Assembly (NCBI GenBank): GCA_002297505.1
Contig: DBLQ01000080.1
Coordinates: forward strand, 1,054-14,112
Direction: 5' to 3'
DNA: 13,059 nt
Origin: Flavobacteriales bacterium UBA720
GTDB taxonomy: Bacteria; Bacteroidota; Bacteroidia; Flavobacteriales; Weeksellaceae
Position numbers and translations under genes: made by a program
Notes under the pieces: model-generated
Seen by the model: the letters and a program-made list of their open reading frames with translations, nothing else
Told to the model about the DNA's origin: nothing
The model's database searches: none
Shown: positions 1 to 6,724 of the stretch, one piece after another
Layout of the letters: every line of letters starts with the position of its first letter
Position numbering within the stretch: position 1 is the stretch's first letter

Positions 1-18
1 TTAAAACCTGTGAGGTTT
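1..18 (-). terminator. Probable terminator hairpin downstream of purL (at window edge)
   Basis: A 6-bp inverted repeat, AAACCT-GTG-AGGTTT, lies at 4-18. Read on the minus strand, the direction of purL, the second arm runs into TTTTAA, as expected for a short intrinsic terminator about 50 nt after the purL stop codon. The stem is short and the U-tract is cut by the window edge. It could also be a dispersed intergenic palindrome. Confidence 0.45.
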
Positions 19-70
19 AGTTTGAAAGCTTTATCTTGAAGCTATAAGCCAATTGCAATAAGCCAAAAGC
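19..70. repeat. Degenerate spacer repeat with AGCCAA/AATTGCAA motifs
   Basis: The purL 3' spacer contains near-repeats of AAGCC (46-50 and 60-64) and the string AGCCAAAAGC (61-70) next to AATTGCAA (51-58). The same two motifs recur in the rpsR-rplI spacer at 10469-10478 and 10494-10501, so this is probably one copy of a dispersed low-complexity intergenic repeat. No coding potential is visible. Confidence 0.35.
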
Positions 71-3000
71 TTACTTAAAATACTCTACTCCGTTTTTGAA
101 AATATTATGGTAATTCGCAGTTGGAATGTTTTTCATCAGACCTTCTGCAAAACGTTCCGGATGTCCCATTCTACCGAAAATCTTTCCGTCCGGACTCGTA
201 ATTCCTTCAATTCCGAACAATGAGTTATTTGGGTTGAACGGCATTCCGTGTGCGATGTTTCCTTCCAAATCTAAATATTGCGTGGCAATTTGTCCGTTCT
301 CATACAACTTCTGGATTTCCGCTTCCGAAGCCATAAAGCGACCTTCACCGTGAGAAATTGGAATAGTATAAACCTGATCTTTCATGCCTTTCAACCAAGG
401 GGATTCGTCATTGACCACTTTCACATTCACCATTTGAGAAATGTGTCTTCTGATAGCATTGTGAGCCAAAGTCGGAGAATTTTCATCCAGATCTTTGATT
501 CTTCCGTAAGGCAATAATCCGGATTTAACCAATGCCTGGAAACCATTGCAAATTCCGATAATCATTCCGTCTCTGTCGAGCAGTTCGTGAACGGCGTTTC
601 TCATCTTTTCGTTCTTCAAAACATTCACAATAAACTTAGCAGAACCATCCGGTTCGTCTCCCGCAGAAAAGCCTCCCGAGAATGCTAAAATCTGTGACTG
701 TTTAATTTCTTCAACCCACGCATCGATGCTTTCATCAAGCAACTGATGACTGATATTTTTTAACGGTAAACTGTTGAAAATTGCGCCTTCTTTTGCAAAA
801 GCATTCAACGTATCATATTCACAGTTTGTTCCTGGAAACACAGGAGCAAAAACTCTTGGCTTCGCCAATCCATGCTTCTTGATAATGATATTTCTTGGAT
901 TGATTGAGTTCAGTTTTGAATCAAATTCAACCGTCAATTTTTCTTTTTCAACCGTTGGGAAAAGGTTTTCGAAAGTATTTGTATTTGCTTCAAGTAATTT
1001 TTCGATTTCAAAATTAAAACCTCTGATTTTAAAAACTTTTGAGTTTTCAACTTCGCCAATTAATTGAAGTTCAACAGAACATAATTCTTCAGTAGATTCG
1101 ATAATTAAACTTCCGATATTTTTAGCTAATAAAATACTCTCATCAGCAATATTTACATCAGCACCTAATCTGTTTCCGAAACTCATTTTTGCTAAAGCAA
1201 CTGCAACTCCACCTTCTTTCACCGTCTTTACAGAAACGATTTTTCCAGCCTTGATATTCTCGAAAACAAACTCGTAAATAGCTTTCAATTTATCGTAATT
1301 AGGAAGTCCGTTTTCCTGTGGAATGTGGTTGAAGAAATACAGTTTATTCCCTGCCTGTTTAAATTCCGGAGAGATGATATTTTTCTTCTCTCCGTTGGCG
1401 CAAGCGAATGAAATCAACGTTGGCGGAACATTCAAATCCTGGTACGTTCCACTCATTGAATCTTTACCTCCAATCGCTGCCAAACCGAAGTTGATCTGAG
1501 CATCATAAGCTCCAAGTAAAGAAGCCAGTGGCTTGCCCCACTTCTCAGGACTCTGACCCAATTTCTCAAAATATTCCTGGAAACTGAATCTTATATTTTT
1601 ATAATCGCCACCCATCGCAACGATTTTTGCAACACTTTCAACGACAGCATAAGAAGCTCCCAACAAAGAGTTCTGCTTAGAAATCTCTGCATCGAATCCC
1701 CAGCTTGCCAAAGAAACCGTTTCAATATCTTTTGCCCCGATAATTGGTAATGTCTGAACACTTCCTTCCATCAAAGTCTGCTGATATTTCCCACCTAAAG
1801 GCATTGCAACAGTCGTCGCACCGATCGATGAATCGAACATTTCAAGTAATCCTTTTTGAGAAGCTACATTTTTATCGCTTAATATTTTCAAAAAGTTCTC
1901 TTCATTGAATGTCGGAGTTTCTTCTTTTACTTCATTAAGATGAGTAATTTTAACTTCCTGACTTTTTGAACAGCCATTCGTATCTAAAAACGCTCTTGAA
2001 AGGTCAACAATTTTATCGCCTTTCCAGAACATCTGCATTCTTCCAGAATCTGTCACTTTTGCCACCTCAACAGCCACAATATTTTCAGCTTCACAGAATT
2101 TGATGAATTGTTCTTTATCTTTTGGTTCAACCACAACCGCCATTCTTTCCTGAGATTCTGAAATAGCTAATTCGGTTCCATTTAAACCTTCATATTTTAA
2201 AGGTAAAACATCAAGATTTACCTCTAAAGAATCAGCGATTTCACCGATTGCTACAGAAACACCTCCAGCTCCAAAGTCATTAGATTTTTTAATCAATCTT
2301 GTCACTTCAGGATTTCTGAATAATCTCTGGATTTTACGCTCTTCAACCGCATTTCCTTTCTGAACTTCAGAACTCATCGTATGGATCGAAGTTTCGTCCT
2401 GTTCTTTAGAACTTCCGCTTGCTCCTCCAACTCCGTCACGACCGGTCGCTCCTCCTAAAATGATGATAGAATCACCAGCTTCAGGCTTTTCACGTCTTAC
2501 CCAATCCACAGGAACCGCTCCGGCAACGAAACCAACTTCCATTCTTTTTGCTTTATAACCTTCGTCATAGATTTCAGAAACCATTGTAGTCGCCAAACCG
2601 ATTTGGTTACCGTATGAAGAATATCCGTTTGCAGCCTGCTTTGTAATTGTTTTTTGAGGCAATTTACCTGGCAAAGTTTGGTCAACTGACTCCAAAACAT
2701 CTGCAGCCCCCGTTAATCTCATCGCCTGGAAAACGAAAGAACGCCCAGACAAAGGATCTCTGATCGCGCCACCTAAACAAGTTGAAGCCCCACCAAAAGG
2801 TTCAATTTCCGTTGGGTGATTGTGTGTTTCGTTTTTGAATAATAAATACCACGGTTCTTTCTTACCATCGTATTCCGCTTCGATTTGGATCGTACAAGCG
2901 TTGATTTCGTCAGAAACCACCAAGTTCTCCAAATTGCCTGTTTTATGGAAATATCTTCCGCAAACTGTCGCCAGATCCATTAAGGAGATTGGTTTCAATT

Positions 3001-3769
3001 CACGGCCTAAGAATTTTCTTTTTTCGATGTAATCATTGAAAATGGTTTCCAATGTATGTTTGAACTGTCCTTCAAATTCAATATTTGACAATTCCGTTTC
3101 AAATGTTGTGTGACGACAGTGGTCACTCCAGTAGGTGTCTAAAACTTTCAGTTCAGTTTCGGTAGGATTTCTCTGTTCCGATTTAAAATATTCCTGAATG
3201 AATTTCAAATCGTCTAAACCTAATGCAAAACCGTGATTATTAAAGAATTCTTCAAGCTGAGCATCATCAAAATTGATGAAGTTTTCGTGAACAATTACTT
3301 TTGATGGCGTTTCTTCCGCAGGAATATCTAAAATTGACAGATCTTTTTCCTGAGATTCCACTTTATTGATTAAAAGGTCTTTTATTTTTGCTAAATCAGA
3401 TTCGGAAACTCCTTCAAACTCGATTAATTTACCGCTTCTTACCTTAGACTTCTCATTTCCAGTCAGTAAGGCGATACACTGTTGGGCAGAATCCGCACGC
3501 TGATCGTATTGACCAGGCAAAAATTCTAAGGCGAAATGAATTCCCTGTGCAGGATTTTCTTCGATTAGAATATCAGTAACAGGATCCACGAAAGTGCTGT
3601 TCACTACTTTTTCGAATTCACCATCATTTAATCCAAAAATATCGTAAACGTTATACACTTTTACGCTTTGGATAGACGGAACCACCGCTTTTACTTCATC
3701 AAAAATTTTTGGACTTTCCACATCGAAAATTCCTCTTTTTTCTACGAAAATTCTTTTGTTTTGAGACAT
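71..3769 (-). CDS. purL: Phosphoribosylformylglycinamidine (FGAM) synthase, large single-chain form
   Basis: This enzyme catalyses the fourth step of de novo purine synthesis, converting FGAR, ATP and glutamine to FGAM in the cytoplasm. The 1232-residue length fits the fused proteobacterial/eukaryotic type (about 1,300 aa), in which PurS-like, synthetase and glutaminase parts form one chain, so no separate purS or purQ is needed. Visible motifs are DTYWSDHCRHTTF (211-223) at the start of the synthetase core, KNETHNHP (312-319), the glycine-rich stretches GGASTCLGG (326-334) and GRDGVGGA (443-450), a second synthetase-like half (about 640-930), and a C-terminal class I glutaminase (about 970-1232). 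The glutaminase has the nucleophile Cys1074 in GICNG and the His1203/Glu1205 pair in GHPER. The ATG at 3769 gives the standard N-terminus and sits about 40 nt below a TAnnTTTG box. The frame is intact. Confidence 0.97.
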   Translation of the reverse strand: MSQNKRIFVEKRGIFDVESPKIFDEVKAVVPSIQSVKVYNVYDIFGLNDGEFEKVVNSTFVDPVTDILIEENPAQGIHFALEFLPGQYDQRADSAQQCIALLTGNEKSKVRSGKLIEFEGVSESDLAKIKDLLINKVESQEKDLSILDIPAEETPSKVIVHENFINFDDAQLEEFFNNHGFALGLDDLKFIQEYFKSEQRNPTETELKVLDTYWSDHCRHTTFETELSNIEFEGQFKHTLETIFNDYIEKRKFLGRELKPISLMDLATVCGRYFHKTGNLENLVVSDEINACTIQIEAEYDGKKEPWYLLFKNETHNHPTEIEPFGGASTCLGGAIRDPLSGRSFVFQAMRLTGAADVLESVDQTLPGKLPQKTITKQAANGYSSYGNQIGLATTMVSEIYDEGYKAKRMEVGFVAGAVPVDWVRREKPEAGDSIIILGGATGRDGVGGASGSSKEQDETSIHTMSSEVQKGNAVEERKIQRLFRNPEVTRLIKKSNDFGAGGVSVAIGEIADSLEVNLDVLPLKYEGLNGTELAISESQERMAVVVEPKDKEQFIKFCEAENIVAVEVAKVTDSGRMQMFWKGDKIVDLSRAFLDTNGCSKSQEVKITHLNEVKEETPTFNEENFLKILSDKNVASQKGLLEMFDSSIGATTVAMPLGGKYQQTLMEGSVQTLPIIGAKDIETVSLASWGFDAEISKQNSLLGASYAVVESVAKIVAMGGDYKNIRFSFQEYFEKLGQSPEKWGKPLASLLGAYDAQINFGLAAIGGKDSMSGTYQDLNVPPTLISFACANGEKKNIISPEFKQAGNKLYFFNHIPQENGLPNYDKLKAIYEFVFENIKAGKIVSVKTVKEGGVAVALAKMSFGNRLGADVNIADESILLAKNIGSLIIESTEELCSVELQLIGEVENSKVFKIRGFNFEIEKLLEANTNTFENLFPTVEKEKLTVEFDSKLNSINPRNIIIKKHGLAKPRVFAPVFPGTNCEYDTLNAFAKEGAIFNSLPLKNISHQLLDESIDAWVEEIKQSQILAFSGGFSAGDEPDGSAKFIVNVLKNEKMRNAVHELLDRDGMIIGICNGFQALVKSGLLPYGRIKDLDENSPTLAHNAIRRHISQMVNVKVVNDESPWLKGMKDQVYTIPISHGEGRFMASEAEIQKLYENGQIATQYLDLEGNIAHGMPFNPNNSLFGIEGITSPDGKIFGRMGHPERFAEGLMKNIPTANYHNIFKNGVEYFK

Positions 3770-3812
3770 TAGATGTCGGGTTTTATTTAGATTTATTTTA
3801 TTTATTTTTTTT

Positions 3813-3830
3813 CGTCAAATTTAATTGACG
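3813..3830. promoter_or_regulatory. Inverted repeat over the purL promoter, possible operator
   Basis: CGTCAA-ATTTAA-TTGACG is a perfect 6-bp inverted repeat with a 6-bp spacer, and it encloses the predicted -7 box of purL. A dimeric repressor bound here would block initiation. A second perfect palindrome, TGATTTAAATCA, lies just upstream at 3835-3846. Operator function is inferred from position and symmetry only. A chance AT-rich palindrome is possible. Confidence 0.3.
3816..3823 (-). promoter_or_regulatory. Probable purL promoter -7 box (TAAATTTG)
   Basis: TAAATTTG on the minus strand matches the Bacteroidetes -7 consensus TAnnTTTG exactly and would place the transcript start roughly 40 nt before the purL ATG. 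No clear TTTG -33 element lies 17-21 nt upstream. The short leader leaves no room for a purine riboswitch. The box lies inside an inverted repeat that may be an operator. Confidence 0.5.
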
Positions 3831-3857
3831 GATTTGATTTAAATCATTGATTAGATA

Positions 3858-3874
3858 GCAGTCCTACGGACTGC
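3858..3874 (+). repeat. REP-like palindrome, copy 1
   Basis: GCAGTCC-TAC-GGACTGC has 7-bp perfect arms around a 3-nt loop and is preceded by the flank AGATA. The core is the exact reverse complement of the copy at 4042-4058. It belongs to the palindrome family that surrounds the RAYT-like transposase gene. The 3770-4082 spacer (313 bp) holds no gene: it contains the purL promoter, four of these palindromes and AT-rich filler. Confidence 0.75.
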
Positions 3875-3897
3875 CAATTCAATGACACTTATTATTC

Positions 3898-3925
3898 TCT
3901 ACACAGATTACATTCCTACGGAATG
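3898..3925 (+). repeat. REP-like palindrome, copy 2, with TCTACACAGAT flank
   Basis: The core CATTCC-TAC-GGAATG (3911-3925) has 6-bp arms and the same TAC loop as copy 1. It is preceded by TCTACACAGAT (3898-3908), a flank also present, inverted, beside copy 3 and in degenerate form beside copy 6. Arm sequence differs from copy 1 by compensatory changes (CAGTCC/GGACTG versus CATTCC/GGAATG), so pairing is kept. Confidence 0.7.
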
Positions 3926-3992
3926 CCATCTTAATATTTATGCAAAAATTTAATTCATCAGAAATATTCTTTTCAATATTTTTTGTCAAGCT

Positions 3993-4020
3993 GATTCCGG
4001 AGGAATCGTATCTGTGTAGA
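3993..4020 (-). repeat. REP-like palindrome, copy 3, inverted
   Basis: On the minus strand the core reads GATTCC-TCC-GGAATC (3993-4007) and is preceded by TCTACACAGAT (4010-4020). It is thus an inverted relative of copy 2, sharing an 11-bp identical flank at the same distance from the hairpin. The loop and outer base pair differ from the other copies. Confidence 0.65.
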
Positions 4021-4041
4021 AATCCAATCTGCAACGATGGC

Positions 4042-4058
4042 GCAGTCCGTAGGACTGC
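4042..4058 (-). repeat. REP-like palindrome, copy 4, inverted
   Basis: GCAGTCC-GTA-GGACTGC on the plus strand is copy 1 in reverse orientation, again with the AGATA flank next to the first arm when read on the minus strand. It ends 24 bp downstream of the RAYT-like stop codon. No U-tract follows, so it does not look like a standard intrinsic terminator. Confidence 0.72.
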
Positions 4059-4082
4059 TATCTCATTTTCCCACTTGTAAAA

Positions 4083-4556
4083 TCACATTGCATCATCGTA
4101 AAATTCAAACAAATATTCATCCCTAAATTCTATCTCAAAAGCATTCAACATTTCAACATATTCTTCTTTGAAACTCTTTTTCGAATGATGTTTTTCCTGA
4201 TTCAAAACATAATTAACGACTTTGTCTTTCTGACTTTTAGCATACGAAAATGCACCATAACCTTCCTGCCAGGAAAATTTGCCAAAACAAAGCTTTTTAT
4301 CATTTATGAAATTTGTCGATTCAATTTTGACCGTTTTAATCAATTGCGGTATTGTAATCTGCAAATTCTTATAACTGAAGAAGATATGAATATGGTCTGG
4401 ATTTGCGTAGATGGCTAATACTTTTTGTTTCTTATTATTAAATATTCCACAAATATATTTTTCAATTTCTTCTCTTACTTCTGATTTAATTTTAATATCA
4501 CGTCCTTTTGTAGCAAAAACAACCTGAATATAAATCTGTGTATATGTATTTGGCAT
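4083..4556 (-). CDS. REP-associated tyrosine transposase-like (RAYT) HUH/Y1 protein
   Basis: This is a 157-residue single-strand DNA transposase of the IS200/IS605 Y1 (TnpA-like) superfamily. The metal-binding HUH motif is H55-I-H57 in NPDHIHIFF. The probable nucleophile is Tyr116, with Gln120 one helical turn later (NYVLNQ), followed by HH (123-124). The stretch SWQEGYGAFSYAKSQ (96-110) is also characteristic of the Bacteroidetes branch. RAYTs are domesticated relatives of IS200 transposases that act on REP palindromes. Here the gene is a single copy bracketed by related palindromes on both sides, with no accessory tnpB. The frame is complete and both catalytic motifs are present, so it may be active. 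It lies between purB and purL on the same strand. A simple IS200-type insertion sequence is the main alternative, but the multiple palindromes argue for the RAYT type. Confidence 0.85.
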   Translation of the reverse strand: MPNTYTQIYIQVVFATKGRDIKIKSEVREEIEKYICGIFNNKKQKVLAIYANPDHIHIFFSYKNLQITIPQLIKTVKIESTNFINDKKLCFGKFSWQEGYGAFSYAKSQKDKVVNYVLNQEKHHSKKSFKEEYVEMLNAFEIEFRDEYLFEFYDDAM

Positions 4557-4581
4557 ATCGTTTTATTTTTCATCATTCCTA

Positions 4582-4589
4582 CAAAGATA
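4582..4589 (-). promoter_or_regulatory. Possible RAYT promoter -7 box (TATCTTTG)
   Basis: TATCTTTG on the minus strand matches TAnnTTTG and would give a leader of about 20 nt before the transposase ATG. It directly abuts palindrome copy 5, and its TATC half is the conserved GATA flank of the palindromes read in reverse. No convincing -33 element is visible. Confidence 0.4.
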
Positions 4590-4606
4590 GCATTCCTTCG
4601 GAATGC
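4590..4606 (+). repeat. REP-like palindrome, copy 5
   Basis: GCATTCC-TTC-GGAATGC has 7-bp perfect arms and the shared AGATA flank immediately before it. It lies 33 bp upstream of the transposase start. A half-site, CATTCCTAC, lies at 4574-4582. Confidence 0.72.
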
Positions 4607-4628
4607 ATTTTTACACTAGCCAATATTC

Positions 4629-4655
4629 TACACATATATTATTCGTACGGAATAA
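4629..4655 (+). repeat. REP-like palindrome, copy 6, degenerate
   Basis: TTATTC-GTACG-GAATAA (4639-4655) keeps 6-bp arms but has lost the CC/GG pairing next to the loop. It is preceded by CTACACATAT, a near match to the CTACACAGAT flank of copies 2 and 3. It looks like a decayed member of the family and marks the upstream edge of the island. Confidence 0.55.
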
Positions 4656-4678
4656 ATTAAATCATACAATAGAATTTC

Positions 4679-4708
4679 AAAAAATATGCAGCCTAAAAGA
4701 CTGCATAT
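4679..4708 (-). terminator. Intrinsic terminator of purB
   Basis: On the minus strand ATATGCAG and CTGCATAT form a perfect 8-bp stem with a 9-nt loop, followed directly by a run of T. It starts 4 bp after the purB stop codon. The GCAG/CTGC arms recall the neighbouring REP-like palindromes, so it may be a diverged member recruited as terminator. Confidence 0.75.
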
Positions 4709-4711
4709 CAT

Positions 4712-6139
4712 TTATACTTTAAGATCAGCCTCTAATCCTATCAGATCTTTGTTTGCCTCAATAATTGGCTGAACTTCATTGGCAATGAATTCCTCTGTCT
4801 GAATTGGCGCAAAGCCGATGAAGTTTTTAGGATCAAGAACCTCTTTTAGTTTTGATTTATCTAGTTTTAAAGAATCGTCATTTAAAATTCTTTCGATCAA
4901 ATCATTTTCTTTTCCTTCTTCTTTCACTTTTTTGGAAGCTTCCATAGAATGAACTCTAATCACTTCGTGGATTTCCTGACGGTCGCCACCAGCTTTTACC
5001 TCTTCCATAATGATGTATTCCGTCGCCATAAACGGCAGTTCTTCCATAATATGCTTGTTGATTCTGTTCGGATACACTACGATTCCGTTCATAATGTTGT
5101 TCCAGATCAATAGAATTGCATCAACCGCTAAAAACGCTTGAGGAATTGTTAATCTCTTGTTTGCAGAATCGTCCAAAGTTCTTTCAAACCATTGAGTTGA
5201 AGCGACCATTGCAGAACTTGTCGTTAGAGACATTACATATTTTGCCAATGCTCCGATTCTTTCGCTTCTCATTGGATTACGCTTGTAAGCCATTGCAGAT
5301 GAACCGATTTGGTTTTTCTCAAATGGTTCTTCAATTTCTTTAAGATTTTGAAGAAGACGTAAATCGTTGGTGAATTTATGTGCAGACTGAGCAATATTTC
5401 CTAATAAAGCCACCACTTTAGCATCAATTTTTCTATCGTAAGTCTGTCCAGAAACTCCGAAAACTTTTTCGAAACCGAATCTTTTTGATAATTCCTTATC
5501 TAAGTGTTTCACCTTAGAGTAGTCTCCGTTGAAAAGCTCCAGGAAACTTGCTGCAGTTCCTGTAGTTCCTTTTACCCCTCTGAATCTTAATGTTTCTAAG
5601 AAGAAATCAAGCTCTTCGATGTCAAGAACTAAACTCTGTAACCAAAGTGTCGCTCTTTTTCCAACAGTCGTTAACTGAGCCGGCTGGAAGTGGGTGAAAC
5701 CTAACGTTGGAAGATCTTTATATTGAATTGCAAAATCTGCTAAGTTTTTCATCACGTTCACCAACTTTTTCTTTAAGATTAAAAGTCCGTCACGAATTTG
5801 AATTAAATCTGTATTATCTCCTACAAACGCCGAAGTTGCTCCCAAGTGAATAATTCCTTTTGCAGAAGGTGCCACATCACCATAAGCGTGAACGTGCGCC
5901 ATTACATCATGACGGAATTTTTTCTCGTACTCAGCTGCCTTTTCGTAATCGATATTTTCAGCATTGGCTTTCAATTCAGCGATTTGCTCATCTGTAATGT
6001 CCAGTCCAAGGTCTTTTTCGATTTCAGCAAGGGCAATCCAAAGCTTTCTCCAGTTTTGGAACTTGTTGTTGTGCGAGAAATTAAATAGCATTTCTTCACT
6101 GGAATAGCGTTCTTCCAATGGGTTTTTGTAGGAATTCAT
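4712..6139 (-). CDS. purB: Adenylosuccinate lyase
   Basis: This enzyme of the fumarase/aspartase superfamily releases fumarate from SAICAR and from adenylosuccinate, so it acts twice in purine synthesis. From the chosen start (475 aa) the superfamily regions are visible: HLGATSAFVGDNTD (98-111), GFTHFQPAQLTTVGKR (147-162) with the general-acid His150, and the signature GSSAMAYKRNPMRSE (279-293) with the catalytic-loop serine pair. The open frame runs 29 codons further up to an ATG at 6226, but the TAnnTTTG box at 6172-6179 lies inside that extension. MNSYKNPLEERYSS also begins as expected for flavobacterial PurB, so ATG 6139 is preferred. The gene ends in a strong terminator. It is on the same strand as purL but separated from it by the transposase island, so cotranscription is unlikely. 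Confidence 0.95.
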   Translation of the reverse strand: MNSYKNPLEERYSSEEMLFNFSHNNKFQNWRKLWIALAEIEKDLGLDITDEQIAELKANAENIDYEKAAEYEKKFRHDVMAHVHAYGDVAPSAKGIIHLGATSAFVGDNTDLIQIRDGLLILKKKLVNVMKNLADFAIQYKDLPTLGFTHFQPAQLTTVGKRATLWLQSLVLDIEELDFFLETLRFRGVKGTTGTAASFLELFNGDYSKVKHLDKELSKRFGFEKVFGVSGQTYDRKIDAKVVALLGNIAQSAHKFTNDLRLLQNLKEIEEPFEKNQIGSSAMAYKRNPMRSERIGALAKYVMSLTTSSAMVASTQWFERTLDDSANKRLTIPQAFLAVDAILLIWNNIMNGIVVYPNRINKHIMEELPFMATEYIIMEEVKAGGDRQEIHEVIRVHSMEASKKVKEEGKENDLIERILNDDSLKLDKSKLKEVLDPKNFIGFAPIQTEEFIANEVQPIIEANKDLIGLEADLKV

Positions 6140-6171
6140 TTCTTTCTTTTTACTTTCTTTTATTAGATTCA

Positions 6172-6179
6172 CAAATTTA
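6172..6179 (-). promoter_or_regulatory. Probable purB promoter -7 box (TAAATTTG)
   Basis: TAAATTTG on the minus strand is an exact TAnnTTTG match and predicts a leader of roughly 25 nt before ATG 6139. A TTTG lies upstream, but at 25 nt it is further than the usual spacing. The box supports the shorter purB start and again leaves no space for a riboswitch. Confidence 0.5.
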
Positions 6180-6264
6180 AGGAAATTAAGCGATTGGATA
6201 AAATCAAATTCTAAGAAGAATGACATTTAACCTGCAAGCATTTTTTTAATCCAAAAAGCGGCGG

Positions 6265-6272
6265 GATATTTG
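6265..6272 (+). promoter_or_regulatory. Weak candidate apaG promoter -7 box (GATATTTG)
   Basis: GATATTTG differs by one base from TAnnTTTG and lies 26 nt before the apaG ATG. No -33 element is seen. It is offered because the gene is divergent from purB and must have its own promoter in the 6140-6298 spacer. Confidence 0.25.
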
Positions 6273-6298
6273 TATCTCCCAATTTAAACCTAATACAG

Positions 6299-6682
6299 AT
6301 GGTCTCAAAAATTACCTCAGAAATCAAAGTAAGCGTCGCTACGGAATATGACAACCATAACAGTTATCCTTCTGAGAACCGTTTTGTTTTCCGCTATAAC
6401 ATTGAGATTCAAAATCTTGGAAGCGCTCCGGTGAAGTTGATGTCCAGGATGTGGATGATTTATGATCTGGGATTCGGATTTACAGAGGTGGAAGGGGCTG
6501 GCGTCATAGGGCTGACTCCGGTGCTGGAGGCTGGTGAGACATTTAAGTATTTTTCTAATGTCATTCTGAAATCCGGTGTGGGCAGTATGGAAGGCTATTA
6601 CGTTTTCGAAAATTTTGACCAACAGAATTTCGAAGTTGATATTCCAAAATTTAACCTTGTTTCCGAAGTTTTGAGCAATTAG
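6299..6682 (+). CDS. apaG: ApaG (DUF525) family protein
   Basis: This is a complete 127-residue ApaG-fold protein, a small fibronectin III-like beta-sandwich. The family hallmarks are visible: the strand NIEIQNLGSAPVKLMSRMW (34-52), the glycine-rich core VEGAGVIGLTPVLEAGE (64-80), the GSMEGYY segment (95-101), and the C-terminal FEVDIPKFNL (111-120). The length matches stand-alone bacterial ApaG (about 125 aa). The family is named from an operon with apaH/ksgA in enterobacteria and linked to cobalt/magnesium tolerance, but its biochemical role is unsettled. Neither apaH nor ksgA is nearby. The gene is divergent from purB and converges with the exonuclease gene after a 42-bp spacer in which I see no clear terminator. 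Confidence 0.93.
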   Translation: MVSKITSEIKVSVATEYDNHNSYPSENRFVFRYNIEIQNLGSAPVKLMSRMWMIYDLGFGFTEVEGAGVIGLTPVLEAGETFKYFSNVILKSGVGSMEGYYVFENFDQQNFEVDIPKFNLVSEVLSN

Positions 6683-6724
6683 TTTTTCAGCAAAAAGTTG
6701 ATAAGAATCTGTAGAGGGATGATC

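Noticed and set aside
126..1067. Plus-strand open frames over purL
   Set aside because: They lie antisense to conserved purL sequence, have no family features, and are shadows of the real gene.
3770..3830. Purine riboswitch upstream of purL
   Set aside because: The predicted leader is about 40 nt and A/T-only apart from a few bases. It cannot hold the three-way junction, and no conserved riboswitch core is visible.
3858..4655. Repeated palindromes as a CRISPR array
   Set aside because: The units are hairpins of about 17 bp in mixed orientation with irregular spacing (roughly 50, 80 and 50 bp), and a transposase gene lies in the middle. There are no cas genes.
6683..6724. Terminator between apaG and the exonuclease gene
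   Set aside because: Only a weak TTTTTCAGCAAAAA symmetry is present, with no stable GC stem, so I do not call one.
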